From an uncultured Rhodoblastus sp. (GTDB taxonomy: Bacteria; Pseudomonadota; Alphaproteobacteria; Rhizobiales; Beijerinckiaceae), in assembly GCF_903903185.1 (NCBI RefSeq), contig NZ_CAIUXT010000234.1, positions 1-43,676 on the forward strand: DNA of 43,676 nucleotides. The letters run 5' to 3'. The notes below the pieces were generated by a model, which was given only the letters and a program-made list of their open reading frames with translations, did no database searches and was not told where the DNA came from. The translations under genes were made by a program, and so were the position numbers. Below, one piece after another: positions 1 through 8,423 of this stretch (position 1 is its first letter; each line of letters opens with the position of its first letter).

Positions 1-304
1 ACCGTCATCGCTCGATTGCTTTCGACCTCGAACTCCTCCAACGGCTTGTAACCGGGCGCAGGCGCGGACGCTTGGCGTTGTCGACGTCTCGATGAAAACG
101 CCGTCGGCCTGGAATATGGTCGCGGCTAATGACGGCCGGAATTCGGGGACAGGAAACGAATTGCGCCCCGACGGCCTCGAAAAATTCCGAAATGATGCGC
201 TGGCGCAATTCGATCCGGTCCCCGAATTCCTGGTTCGCGCAAGGCGCTTCGTTCGCCTGCCTTTTCCCGTCGCGCTTGCGGGCCTATGGTCGCCGGCGGA
301 CAAA
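1..304. other. Left-edge stretch without a confident gene
   Basis: The plus frame of the downstream TrpD-like gene is open right back to the window edge, but the translated part before position 305 has no recognisable domain and the family starts near 305. On the minus strand a frame running off the left edge has a protein-like tail, but no start or family can be seen. It may hold the edge of an upstream gene. Confidence 0.3.
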
Positions 305-1327
305 ATGTCTACAAGGCCGACTGCCATGCCCCATACGCCCCATCCTTTCGCACGGTTCGTCGCCATTCTCGGGCGCGGCAGGCATCTGAGCCGCCCGCTG
401 ACCATCGAGGAGGCCGAAGAGGCGATGGCGATGATTCTGCGCGGCGAGGTTCTGCCCGAACAGCTCGGCGCCTTCCTGATGCTGTTGCGGGTCAAGGAGG
501 AAAGCGGCGCCGAGATTGCCGGCTTCGTCAAGGCCGTGCGGCAAAGCCTGCACGCCTTGCCGCACAATCTCGCGCAAGTCGACTGGTCGTCCTATGCCGG
601 CAAGAAAAGGCAATTGCCGTGGTTCCTGCTGGCGGCGCTTTGCCTCGCGCAAAATGGCCATGGCGTGTTCATGCATGGTTTCGACGGTCACACCGCCGGG
701 CGGCTCTATACCGGCGAGGTTTTGCGCGCGATGGGCCTCGCGCCGGCGAAAAATTTCGACGAGGCGGCGGCGCAACTGGCGCGCCAGAAATTCGCCTATC
801 TGGACCTCGTCCACATCAGCCCGCCGCTGGCGCGGATGATGGGCTTCAAGCGGATTCTCGGGCTTCGCTCGCCGGTCCACACCTTATCGCGGATGATCAA
901 CCCCTTTGCCGCGCCCTGCTTGTTGCAGGGGATTTTCCACCCCAATTACATGGCGACCCACCGCGACGCCGCGCTGCTCTTGGGCGAGCGCAATATGGCG
1001 GTGTTTCGCGGCGAGGGCGGCGAAATCGAGCGCCGGCCCGGCAAGCCCTGCGAGACCCTCGGGACACGAAACGGCGAGGCTTTCGATGAGCGCTGGCCGC
1101 CGCTGATCGAGGAACCGCGCCAATTGCCCGACGAGGCGATGGATTTGTCGCGCCTGCTGGCGGTCTGGCGCGGCGAGGTCCGCGACGTCTATGGCGAGGC
1201 CGCCGTGACCGGCACGCTGGCCATCGCCCTGCGCACGATGGGGCTGGCGCCGGACCAGCCGTCGGCGCAGGCTGGCGCGCAAGAATTCTGGGACGCCCGT
1301 GATCCGCAAAACCTGATCGCCGCCTGA
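305..1327 (+). CDS. TrpD-like (anthranilate phosphoribosyltransferase-related) protein
   Basis: About 340 residues. The N-terminal part (residues ~15-85) has the small helical domain of TrpD-type phosphoribosyltransferases, including the stretch ILRGEVLPEQLGAFLMLLR. The rest resembles the catalytic domain, with FDGHTAGRLYTGEVL and SRMINPFAAP. It looks like the YbiB/TrpD2-type paralog often annotated as 'glycosyl transferase family protein' and not like true TrpD, because tryptophan genes are absent nearby. Some members of this family bind nucleic acid, so catalysis in tryptophan synthesis should not be assumed. I chose ATG 305, with GGCGGA just upstream; ATG 326 is an alternative. cysG begins 30 bp downstream on the same strand, suggesting co-transcription. 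The substrate is unknown. Confidence 0.72.
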   Translation: MSTRPTAMPHTPHPFARFVAILGRGRHLSRPLTIEEAEEAMAMILRGEVLPEQLGAFLMLLRVKEESGAEIAGFVKAVRQSLHALPHNLAQVDWSSYAGKKRQLPWFLLAALCLAQNGHGVFMHGFDGHTAGRLYTGEVLRAMGLAPAKNFDEAAAQLARQKFAYLDLVHISPPLARMMGFKRILGLRSPVHTLSRMINPFAAPCLLQGIFHPNYMATHRDAALLLGERNMAVFRGEGGEIERRPGKPCETLGTRNGEAFDERWPPLIEEPRQLPDEAMDLSRLLAVWRGEVRDVYGEAAVTGTLAIALRTMGLAPDQPSAQAGAQEFWDARDPQNLIAA

Positions 1328-1357
1328 AACGCCCGAAAATATCAAAATGGAAGCGTC

Positions 1358-2794
1358 ATGAACCGCCTACCCCTGTTTCTCGATGTCAAGGCGCGCCGCA
1401 TCGGCGTGATCGGCGGCGGGCCTTTGGCCGCCCGCCGGGTCGAGACGCTGTTTCGCGCCGGCGCCGAGATTTTGTTGGCGGCCGACGAATTGAGCCATGA
1501 ATTCGAGGTTTTGCGCGGAAAATTCCGGCGCGGCGATCTTGCCGACGCGGAGATCTTCGCCGGCTGCGCCTTGTGCTATTTCGCTCCCGAAGACGGCGCG
1601 GCGCCCGATGCGGAGCTGTTGGCGCGGGCGCGCGCTGCGGGCGCGCTGGTCAATGTCGCCGACCAGCCGAAACTTTCCGATTTCATCGTGCCTTCGGTGC
1701 TCGACCGCAGCCCGCTGGTCGTCGCCATTTCGACCGGCGGCGAAGCCCCTTTGCTCGGGCGGATGCTCAAGGCGCGTCTGGAAACGCTGATCCCGGCCGG
1801 TTATGGCCGGCTGGCGGCGCTGGCCGGCTCGGGGCGCGCCGCGCTGGCGGGAAAGTTGACCGGCCATGGCGCGCGCCTGCGCTTTTGGGAGCGGATTTAC
1901 GATGGCCCTATCGCCGAAATGGCGCTCGCCGGCGACGAGGCCGGCGCGCGGGCGGCGCTGGAGCGCGAAATCGCCGCCTGCGAGCCGGATGGCTCGCCCC
2001 GTGGCGCGACCCGTCGCGGCGAGGTCTATCTGGTCGGCGCCGGGCCGGGCGATCCCGATCTTCTGACCTTTCGAGCCTTCCGCCTGATGCAGCAGGCCGA
2101 TGTCGTGCTGTATGACCGTCTCGTCGATCCCTCGATCATGGACCGCGTGCGCCGCGACGCCGAGCGCATCTATGTCGGCAAGCGCCGCTCCGACCATGCC
2201 TTGCCGCAGGAGGAAATCGGCGAGTTGATGGTGCGGCTGGCGCGGGAGGGCAAGCGCGTGCTGCGGCTCAAGGGCGGCGATCCGTTCATTTTCGGACGCG
2301 GCGGCGAGGAGATCGAAAAGCTCGCCGAACATCGCATTCCCTTCCAGGTCTGCCCCGGCGTCACGGCGGCGGCGGGTTGTTCGGCCTATGCCGGCATTCC
2401 ACTGACCCACCGCGACTACGCCCAGTCCTGCGTCTTCGTCACCGGCCACGGCCGGGAGGGGCCGATCGAACTCGACTGGTCGAGCCTGTTGCGCCCGCGC
2501 CAGACCGTCGCCATCTACATGGGGCTCGCTCATCTCGCCGTCCTGATGCAGGAATTGCAGCGGCATGGCGCCGATCCTGCAACTCCGGTGGCGATTGTCG
2601 AAAACGGCACCCGCGCCAACCAGATCACCGTCACCGGAACGGTCGCGACCATCGCCGGCAAGGCGGTCGAAGCGGGTCTTCGCGGTCCGACCATCATCAT
2701 TATCGGGCAGGTCGTGCGGCTGCGCGACACGCTCAACTGGTATTCACCGAAAACCGAGGCGAAACATGGCGACGCAAAATTTGGCGACGAATGA
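1358..2794 (+). CDS. cysG: Siroheme synthase CysG (trifunctional)
   Basis: 478 residues, the normal length for fused CysG. It makes siroheme for sulfite and nitrite reductases from uroporphyrinogen III. The N-terminal half is the precorrin-2 dehydrogenase/ferrochelatase module with the NAD-binding motif VIGGGPLAARR (residues ~8-18). The C-terminal half is the SAM-dependent uroporphyrinogen methyltransferase: VGAGPGDPDLLT (~residue 226), RLKGGDPFIFGRGGEE (~304) and GVTAAAGCSAYAGIPLTHR (~335). A GGAAG ribosome-binding site precedes ATG 1358. Its 3' end overlaps the next gene by 29 bp. Sulfate-assimilation enzymes are not adjacent, although a serine acetyltransferase lies 7 kb away. The identification is secure. 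Confidence 0.95.
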   Translation: MNRLPLFLDVKARRIGVIGGGPLAARRVETLFRAGAEILLAADELSHEFEVLRGKFRRGDLADAEIFAGCALCYFAPEDGAAPDAELLARARAAGALVNVADQPKLSDFIVPSVLDRSPLVVAISTGGEAPLLGRMLKARLETLIPAGYGRLAALAGSGRAALAGKLTGHGARLRFWERIYDGPIAEMALAGDEAGARAALEREIAACEPDGSPRGATRRGEVYLVGAGPGDPDLLTFRAFRLMQQADVVLYDRLVDPSIMDRVRRDAERIYVGKRRSDHALPQEEIGELMVRLAREGKRVLRLKGGDPFIFGRGGEEIEKLAEHRIPFQVCPGVTAAAGCSAYAGIPLTHRDYAQSCVFVTGHGREGPIELDWSSLLRPRQTVAIYMGLAHLAVLMQELQRHGADPATPVAIVENGTRANQITVTGTVATIAGKAVEAGLRGPTIIIIGQVVRLRDTLNWYSPKTEAKHGDAKFGDE

Positions 2795-3869
2795 ACAGGT
2801 GCTGGCGGCGCTGCGCCAGATCGCGGGACCGGATGGCAAGACGCCCCTGCCGGACACCGGCATGCTTTCCGGCCTCAATATCCGCGACGGCAAGGTCTAT
2901 CTGACCTTGACCGTTCCGCCCGATCGCGCGGCGGCGCTGGAGCCGATCCGGCAGGCGGCGCAGAAGGCCCTCGCCGCCCTGCCCGGCGTCGAAGCCGCCT
3001 TCGTCGCCCTGACCGCCGAACAGGCGGCGCCGGTCAAAGCGCCGCCCGCCCCCGCTCCCGCGCAAGGGTCGGGCCTCGCCGGGATCAAGAAAATCATCGG
3101 CGTCGCCTCGGGCAAGGGCGGCGTCGGCAAGTCCACCACCGCCGCCAATCTCGCGGTGGCGCTGGCGAAGCTCGGCCAAAAGGTCGGGCTGCTCGACGCC
3201 GACGTGTTCGGCCCCTCGGTGCCGCTGCTGTTCGGCCTTTCCGGCAAGCCAAGCTTTTCCGACGACGGACATAGTTTGAAGCCGTTCGAGAAATTCGGCG
3301 TCAAACTGATGTCGATCGGCTTTCTCGTGCCCGATGACGCCGCCGTGGTCTGGCGCGGTCCGCTCGTGATGACGGCGATCAAGCAATTGCTCAACGATGT
3401 CGCCTGGGGAGAACTGGACGTGCTCGTCATCGACATGCCGCCCGGCACCGGCGACGTGCAGCTCACGCTGGCGCAGAACGCCTCGCTGGCCGGCGCCGTG
3501 GTGGTGTCGACGCCGCAGGATCTCGCCTTGATCGACGCCCGCCGGGCGGTGGCCATGTTCAGCCAGGTCAAGACTCCCGTCCTCGGCCTGTTCGAGAACA
3601 TGAGCTATTTCCTGTGCCCGCATTGCGGCGGGCGCAGCGATATTTTCTCGCATGGCGGCGCGCAGGCCGAAGCGCAAAAGAACGGCATGCGTTTTCTTGG
3701 CGCGGCGCCGCTCGACATCGCGGTCCGCGAGACCTCGGACCGGGGCGCGCCCGTCGTCGCCTCGGCCCCGGATTCGCCGCAGGCGCAGCCCTATCTCGAT
3801 CTGGCGCGCGCCGTGCTGGAGGAATTGGGCAAGGCCGGCCGACGCGCGCCGACCATTTCGGTGGGCTGA
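2766..3869 (+). CDS. apbC: ApbC/Mrp-type Fe-S cluster carrier ATPase
   Basis: 367 residues. ApbC/Mrp proteins are cytosolic P-loop ATPases that bind and pass on [4Fe-4S] clusters. The N-terminal ~95 residues form a MIP18/DUF59-like domain, followed by a Pro/Ala linker. The deviant Walker A GKGGVGKST starts near residue 116; DADVFGPSVP and VIDMPPGTGD follow. The cluster-binding pair is C284-P-H-C287. The start at ATG 2766 lies inside the end of cysG (29-bp overlap), which implies co-expression. Siroheme synthesis and Fe-S supply both serve sulfite/nitrite reductase, so the pairing makes sense, though that link is inferred. The frame stays open upstream inside cysG, but only the 2766 start matches the family. 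Confidence 0.93.
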   Translation: MATQNLATNEQVLAALRQIAGPDGKTPLPDTGMLSGLNIRDGKVYLTLTVPPDRAAALEPIRQAAQKALAALPGVEAAFVALTAEQAAPVKAPPAPAPAQGSGLAGIKKIIGVASGKGGVGKSTTAANLAVALAKLGQKVGLLDADVFGPSVPLLFGLSGKPSFSDDGHSLKPFEKFGVKLMSIGFLVPDDAAVVWRGPLVMTAIKQLLNDVAWGELDVLVIDMPPGTGDVQLTLAQNASLAGAVVVSTPQDLALIDARRAVAMFSQVKTPVLGLFENMSYFLCPHCGGRSDIFSHGGAQAEAQKNGMRFLGAAPLDIAVRETSDRGAPVVASAPDSPQAQPYLDLARAVLEELGKAGRRAPTISVG

Positions 3870-3890
3870 GGCCGGAACGGAAACGCTTGA

Positions 3891-4490
3891 ATGGATCGTC
3901 GCGGCTTGCTCTCCGGCCTCGCCCTGGCCCTCGCCGGTCCGGGGATTTCCCGCGCGCTGGAGTTCGAACCGGCGCCGCTGCCGCCGGGTATCGACCCGGA
4001 GGCCGCCCCCGGCCTGTCCTGGGCCGGGGCGGGTCCGGCGGCGATCGAGATTTTCGATTATAATTGCCCCTATTGCCGAGCGATCTTTCAAACGCTCGAC
4101 GCGCGCGTCGCCAAGAACAGGCTTCGCCTCGGCCTGATCGACAGTCCGCAATTGTCGATCGGCTCGATCCAGGCGGCCAAATTGCGACAGGCGGCGTTGA
4201 AGCTGCATGGCCCGGTCAAGGCCTATGCCTTCCACCGCCAGATGTTCGCGCAGCGCGGCGCCATCGACGGCGAAAGCGGCCTCAAGGCGGCGCAGGCGCT
4301 GCAATTCGACGTCGCCCAACTGATCGAGACCGCCGACAGCGACCAAACCCGCGACATATTGGTCGGCGCGGCGCATTTCCTCAACAAGGCCGGCGTGCGC
4401 GCCACGCCGTCGTTCTTCCTCGGCGGCAAGCTGTTGACCGGCTGGCCCGGCCCGCAGGGGTTCGACGCGATATTGAAGAAGGCGGCCTAA
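3891..4490 (+). CDS. DsbA-family periplasmic thiol-disulfide oxidoreductase
   Basis: 199 residues with an N-terminal export signal: MDRRGLL, then a hydrophobic stretch to about residue 22. The thioredoxin-type active site is C59-P-Y-C62 in the context FDYNCPYCRA, and the cis-proline loop is ATPSFF near residue 166. This matches the Com1/ScsC-like branch of the DsbA family and not classical CPHC DsbA. The likely role is oxidation or isomerisation of cysteines in exported proteins. It starts 21 bp after apbC and may be the last gene of the cysG-apbC run. Its stop overlaps the end of the convergent gene by 4 bp. Which partner (DsbB or DsbD) it uses cannot be seen. Confidence 0.88.
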   Translation: MDRRGLLSGLALALAGPGISRALEFEPAPLPPGIDPEAAPGLSWAGAGPAAIEIFDYNCPYCRAIFQTLDARVAKNRLRLGLIDSPQLSIGSIQAAKLRQAALKLHGPVKAYAFHRQMFAQRGAIDGESGLKAAQALQFDVAQLIETADSDQTRDILVGAAHFLNKAGVRATPSFFLGGKLLTGWPGPQGFDAILKKAA

Positions 4491-4930
4491 TAATCGGGGT
4501 GTTCCTTGACCTCGCTCAGCCAACTGCCGGCGGCGGCGGCGATGGCGTTCTTGAGCCGGGCCCGCTCGTCATTGGTGCGATAGACGCTGCGCGCCAGTTC
4601 TACGAAACGCGCGTCGAAGGTCTGCGCCCGCTCCATCGCGCGCAGCCCATCCTCGACCTCCCACAGGGTCCGGTTGACCGAAGCGAGCCGCGCCATCAGC
4701 GGCCCGATTGTTCCGGCGAGGCTGGTTGCGCCGTCCAGCAGCGGCGCTGCGGCGCGTTGCAGCAGAGTCAGTTCCCGCGCCGCGATCCGTCGCTTTTGCA
4801 GATTTTGGACGCGCTCCGTCTTGATCGCCAGAATGGTGATCTTGTCGATCAATTCGCCTGCGGACACCGGAATCAGAACGACGCCGCTTTCGATTTCCGC
4901 GAACGCGCGGCGCGCGACCTTACCCGCCAT
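4487..4930 (-). CDS. DUF6165-like conserved protein
   Basis: 147 residues, no signal peptide or membrane segment. The central motif SAGELIDKITILAIKTERV, then LWEVEDGLRAME, FVELARSVYRTNDERARLK, resembles the DUF6165 family of small helical proteins as I remember it. No biochemical function is known to me. The sequence looks largely alpha-helical with probable coiled-coil character between residues ~35 and 130. It is transcribed towards dsbA and overlaps its end by 4 bp, with no terminator between them. ATG 4930 is the only sensible start. Confidence 0.7.
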   Translation of the reverse strand: MAGKVARRAFAEIESGVVLIPVSAGELIDKITILAIKTERVQNLQKRRIAARELTLLQRAAAPLLDGATSLAGTIGPLMARLASVNRTLWEVEDGLRAMERAQTFDARFVELARSVYRTNDERARLKNAIAAAAGSWLSEVKEHPDY

Positions 4931-5015
4931 TTCCCTGCCCCGTTAATTCGGGCGGAGCATGAGATCTGGAGCTTGCGCGGAAATGGCCGCGCGCCATCCG
5001 CGCACGGCGCAGATA

Positions 5016-5405
5016 TCAGATGGCGGTGTCGGGGCCCCTCAGGACAATCCGCATCGACAGCGGCCGTCCGGCGATGGCCATACCGAGTTTGGTGGTGATC
5101 TGCGCCGGAAAACAGCTGTCGAAGGCGCTCGCGACGCTTTCGAGGAACTGTCTCCGGCCGGCGGGATCGAGCGGCGCCTGCAAGTAAGTGACGCGCGGCT
5201 TGCCAAACAGCGTGCCGTCCTGGCGCAGGCTGAAATAAAGCGTGATTTCGCCGGGCCGGGCGAAGGAGGATTTTTTAAGACAAAGATCGAGGCTGGCCAT
5301 CAATTCCCGCAGACTATTGGCCGGCGCCGCTTGCGCCGACGCGCCCGTCAGGGCGAGGGCGCCAAAAGCCGGCGCGAGGACAAAAAAACGACGGGCGCGG
5401 CGCAT
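5016..5405 (-). CDS. Small exported protein of unknown function
   Basis: 129 residues. The N-terminus is a clear signal peptide (RRARR, then a hydrophobic core, cleavage probably after AQAAP near residue 27). The mature part reads LCLKKSSFARPGEITLYFSLRQDG and ends in a compact beta-like stretch, which resembles a TonB C-terminal-type fold, though no family is assigned. It contains two cysteines in the mature region (LCLK and SCFP), which could form a disulfide. AGGAG lies upstream of ATG 5405 on the minus strand. It sits 85 bp upstream of, and on the same strand as, the DUF6165-like gene, so the two may be co-transcribed. Confidence 0.65.
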   Translation of the reverse strand: MRRARRFFVLAPAFGALALTGASAQAAPANSLRELMASLDLCLKKSSFARPGEITLYFSLRQDGTLFGKPRVTYLQAPLDPAGRRQFLESVASAFDSCFPAQITTKLGMAIAGRPLSMRIVLRGPDTAI

Positions 5406-5859
5406 CCTTGGCGGCTCTCCTGTCGCCCCGCGCCGCCCAAGCGGTCGCCACGGCGAGTCGCGGACGATTATAATGAAACAACGGCAAGAGAGTGAATGGA
5501 CGAGAGCCGCGGCAAGGCCACGACGCTGGCGAACGGGACGCCGGTTTCGGACAAAGGCTCCGCAACAAGCCGGAATGCAAAGTTGTTTTCGATTCAGACC
5601 TATCTGAAACGAAGGCGGAGTCGGAACAGACCATTTTTTCTGCGCCGCCGGTTTGACCGAAGGTTGGGTTCAAGCCATTATCGCGACCAAAATCGACGCT
5701 GGCCGGCGCCTGCCGGTATGAGCGAAGCCGCGCCGAAAAGCAGCGAAGGAAAAGCAATCGTTATGGTCCTCGACTTCGGTCATGGCGAAAAAAATCGTCA
5801 TGAACAGCCCGGACCGGAGCCTTTTCGCCAGACAGCGATTGCGGGCAGGAGATGCAACC
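5406..5859. other. Intergenic stretch before the enoyl-CoA hydratase gene
   Basis: No gene is supported in these 454 bases. Several overlapping open frames exist but none has a protein-like composition or a ribosome-binding site. A short perfect inverted repeat TTCAGA-CCTA-TCTGAA lies at 5593-5608. It could be an operator, but nothing links it to a regulator. The last bases carry the AGGAG site of the next gene. Confidence 0.4.
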
Positions 5860-6645
5860 ATGACTCATGCGACAGTCGAAATCGAACGGGCCGGCGGCGT
5901 GGCCACCATCTGGATGAATCGTCCGCTACAGCACAACGCCTTCAACCCGCCAATGATCGCCGGCCTTACGGAGGCGCTCGTCGCCGTTGAGGGCGACGCC
6001 GCCATCCGCGTCATCGTTGTGGCGGGACGGGGCAAGAGCTTTTCTTCCGGCGCCGATCTCGCCTGGATGAAAGAGGCCGGCGCGAAGGATTACGCCGCCA
6101 ATCACGCCGACGCCCAAAGCCTCGCGGAAGTGTTCCGCCTGCTGGCGGGCTCAACCAAGCCGACGATTGCGCGCGTCCATGGCGCGGCTTTCGGCGCCGG
6201 CGCCGGCCTCGCCGCCGCCTGCGATATCTGCGTCGCCGCGGATCACGCGACTTTCACCATTTCGGAAGTGCGTTTCGGGCTGATCCCCTCGGCCATCGGC
6301 CCCTATCTGCTGCGCGCCATCGGGCCGCGGCAGGCCCTGCGCTATTTCCAGACCGCCGAGCGCATTACCGCCCCCCGCGCCCTTCAGCTCGGCCTCGTCC
6401 ATGAGATTGTCGAAGTCGAGCATATCGACGACAAGATCGCAAAATTGGCCCATAGCCTGTCCAAGGGCGGCCCGAAGGCGCTGGCGGCGGCCAAGGCGCT
6501 GATCGGGTTCGCCGCATGGCGGCCGTTCGACGAGACGCTGGTCGACGACACCGCGCGCCGGATCGCGGAGGTGCGCGCGAGCGACGAAGCGAGGGAAGGG
6601 ATCGCCGCCTTCGCCGAAAAAAGGCCGCCCAACTGGAGCCGGTGA
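5860..6645 (+). CDS. Enoyl-CoA hydratase/isomerase, methylglutaconyl-CoA hydratase-like
   Basis: 261 residues, typical crotonase size. The oxyanion-hole segments are visible: GRGKSFSSGADLAWMKE (~residues 57-73) and AAFGAGAGLAAACDICVAAD (~residues 108-127). The segment SEVRFGLIPSAIGPYLLRAI with YFQTAERI following is typical of LiuC/AtuE-type hydratases of leucine and isoprenoid breakdown. The C-terminal PPNWSR ending fits too. AGGAG at 5847-5851 gives an 8-base spacing to ATG 5860, whereas an upstream in-frame start has none. No other leucine-degradation genes (liuA, liuB, liuD) are adjacent, so the exact substrate is uncertain. A short 8-bp inverted repeat (6654-6661 with 6689-6696) follows the gene without a T tract. 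Confidence 0.85.
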   Translation: MTHATVEIERAGGVATIWMNRPLQHNAFNPPMIAGLTEALVAVEGDAAIRVIVVAGRGKSFSSGADLAWMKEAGAKDYAANHADAQSLAEVFRLLAGSTKPTIARVHGAAFGAGAGLAAACDICVAADHATFTISEVRFGLIPSAIGPYLLRAIGPRQALRYFQTAERITAPRALQLGLVHEIVEVEHIDDKIAKLAHSLSKGGPKALAAAKALIGFAAWRPFDETLVDDTARRIAEVRASDEAREGIAAFAEKRPPNWSR

Positions 6646-6696
6646 AGGAACTTCCCTTCTCGATGGTCGGGACTCTTCGCCAACATGGAGAAGGGA

Positions 6697-7644
6697 TCAC
6701 GGCTTCCCGTCGGCGAGAAATCGTTGCAACGGGGCGAGGGACCCGGCCGGATCTTCCTCGAACGGCACATGGCCGAGGTTCGGCAGGCGAACCAGCGTCG
6801 CCCGGGGCAGGCTGAGCAAATAGTCGTCCGCGTTGCCGATGGGGATCATGCCGTCTTTCTCGCCCCAGAGCAGCAGCGTCGGGACCTGGATGCGGGCCAG
6901 CGTCGGGGCGGGGTCGCGCAGGATCACCTGAGCGGTGCGATCCAGGATCGCCTGCCTGACGCCGGGCGCCAGCAGCAGGTCGCGATACCGGGTGAGCGTC
7001 GTCTCGCTCAGGGCCTCCGGGCGCGCATAGGCGGCGGCCAGATTGGCCTTCAACAGGCTGCGCGGCGCGACATAGGGCAGCGCCCGCATGACCAGCGGCG
7101 TCTCCGGCGCCCGGTCATAGGCGAATCCGGCGCTGGCGAAGCCGTCGGGGGAAACCAGCGCGAGGCGGGTCACGCGGTCGGGATGCAGGGCGGCAAAGTT
7201 CCAGGCGATCCGCCCGCCCAGCGAATTGCCGACAAGGCTGGCGCTCGCGACGCCCAGCTGGTCCATCAGATCGCTCAAAATCTTCATTTCGCGGGCGTCG
7301 CTATAGTCGCCCGTGGGGTCGGGGCCGGTCAGGCCAAAGCCCGGCAGGTCTAGACGGATCACGCGATACTGCGCCGACAGGGCCTCGGCCCATGGCTCCC
7401 AGGTGTCCAGGCTGGCGCCGAAACCATGCAGCAGGATCACGGCCGGCGCGTCGCGCGGCCCGGTGTCGCGCAGGCGCAGGCGTACGCCGTCAACCGCGCG
7501 GTAGTCGCCCGGATAGGCCGCCTCCAGCGCCGCGCGCGACTTGTCGGGAGCATAGAACAGCAGGGCCAGCGCGACGACGGCCAGTGCTGCCAGTCCCGCC
7601 AGCCAGGAAAGAAGGGTCCGTGTCGTTGTCACCGTCCCGGCCAA
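6697..7644 (-). CDS. Alpha/beta hydrolase, membrane-anchored or exported
   Basis: 315 residues. An N-terminal hydrophobic segment (residues ~10-32) acts as an anchor or uncleaved signal. The fold motifs follow in order: LLHGFGASLDTW (oxyanion loop), nucleophile elbow GNSLGG with the catalytic serine, the acid in LLWGEKDGMIP, and the histidine in NLGHVPFEEDP near the end. Substrate cannot be deduced; relatives include esterases, dienelactone-type and C-C bond hydrolases. The start is a TTG codon chosen because GGAG sits 5 bases upstream and no in-frame ATG precedes the anchor; GTG at 7632 is an alternative. It is convergent with the enoyl-CoA hydratase gene and divergent from the psiE-like gene. 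Confidence 0.82.
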   Translation of the reverse strand: MAGTVTTTRTLLSWLAGLAALAVVALALLFYAPDKSRAALEAAYPGDYRAVDGVRLRLRDTGPRDAPAVILLHGFGASLDTWEPWAEALSAQYRVIRLDLPGFGLTGPDPTGDYSDAREMKILSDLMDQLGVASASLVGNSLGGRIAWNFAALHPDRVTRLALVSPDGFASAGFAYDRAPETPLVMRALPYVAPRSLLKANLAAAYARPEALSETTLTRYRDLLLAPGVRQAILDRTAQVILRDPAPTLARIQVPTLLLWGEKDGMIPIGNADDYLLSLPRATLVRLPNLGHVPFEEDPAGSLAPLQRFLADGKP

Positions 7645-7858
7645 AGCGGCTCCGATTCATCCCGCAACCCGGCGCAGTTTGGCGCTCGCCCCGCACGGTT
7701 TGCCGCCGCAAGACAGGCGCGATGATGTTTCGCCAATCCCGATCGGTCAAGGGCGCATCGGCGCGCGCGCCTCCGTCGTTCAGATTTCCGAATAGCCCGG
7801 GGCAACGCCCTCGCGTATAAACGGAAACTGCGCTGATCGATGCAGGCGAGGGGTCGGT

Positions 7859-8383
7859 ATGGAAAGCAAGAAATCCGAACAGCCCGACGCGGAATCCAAC
7901 TGGATCGGCCGCGTTTCCAGCCGGGCGTTTCTGCGCATCGAGGTCTCGGCCTATCTCGTGCTGGGCTTGCTGCTCGCGCTGGTCGCCATCCTCGGGACGG
8001 TCAGCGCCATGTTCGCGCTCGTGCAGGCGGCGCAGGAACTGGGCGTCTCGCTGCCGCTCGTCGCCACGATGGACCGCATCCTTCTGGTCTTGATGGTCAT
8101 CGAAATCCTGCACACCGTGCGAGTCTCGTTCAACGAAGGCGCGCTGGTTTGCGAGCCGTTTCTCGTCGTCGGGCTGATCGCATCGATTCGCCGCGTGCTC
8201 GTCATCACGCTCGAATCCGCGCAGGCGCAGGAGCCGGGCAAATGGACGCCGGAAGCGCAGGGCCTGTTCAACTCCTCGATGATCGAACTCGGCGTTCTGG
8301 GCGGATTGATCGTCGCGATGGTCTGGTCGATCTATCTGCTGCGCCGCAGCGATCCGCCCCATGCGGATCGGCAGAAAATTTAA
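7859..8383 (+). CDS. PsiE-like membrane protein
   Basis: 174 residues with four predicted membrane helices: ~28-52, ~70-86, a short segment near 95-110, and ~140-162. The pattern MDRILLVLMVIEILHTVRVSF followed by FLVVGLIASIRRVLVI is characteristic of the PsiE family (phosphate-starvation-inducible E). The biochemical role of the family is not known. GAGGGG with short spacing precedes ATG 7859. The gene stands alone between a divergent hydrolase and a convergent TAXI gene. No convincing Pho box was seen in the 214-bp upstream region, so phosphate control is not supported by the sequence. Confidence 0.8.
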   Translation: MESKKSEQPDAESNWIGRVSSRAFLRIEVSAYLVLGLLLALVAILGTVSAMFALVQAAQELGVSLPLVATMDRILLVLMVIEILHTVRVSFNEGALVCEPFLVVGLIASIRRVLVITLESAQAQEPGKWTPEAQGLFNSSMIELGVLGGLIVAMVWSIYLLRRSDPPHADRQKI

Positions 8384-8423
8384 GAACATTTCCTGCGGGA
8401 GCGGACGGTGTTTTTGCGATGGC

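Noticed and set aside
1..208. Possible transposase or other gene end on the minus strand at the left edge
   Set aside because: One frame has a plausible protein-like tail, but there is too little sequence to identify it and no start is visible.
5655..5690. GGTTCAAG sequence resembling a tRNA T-loop
   Set aside because: The flanking bases do not pair as a T stem and no acceptor or anticodon arms are found.
5496..5990. Open frame before the enoyl-CoA hydratase gene
   Set aside because: It overlaps the real gene in another frame, has no family and has poor composition.
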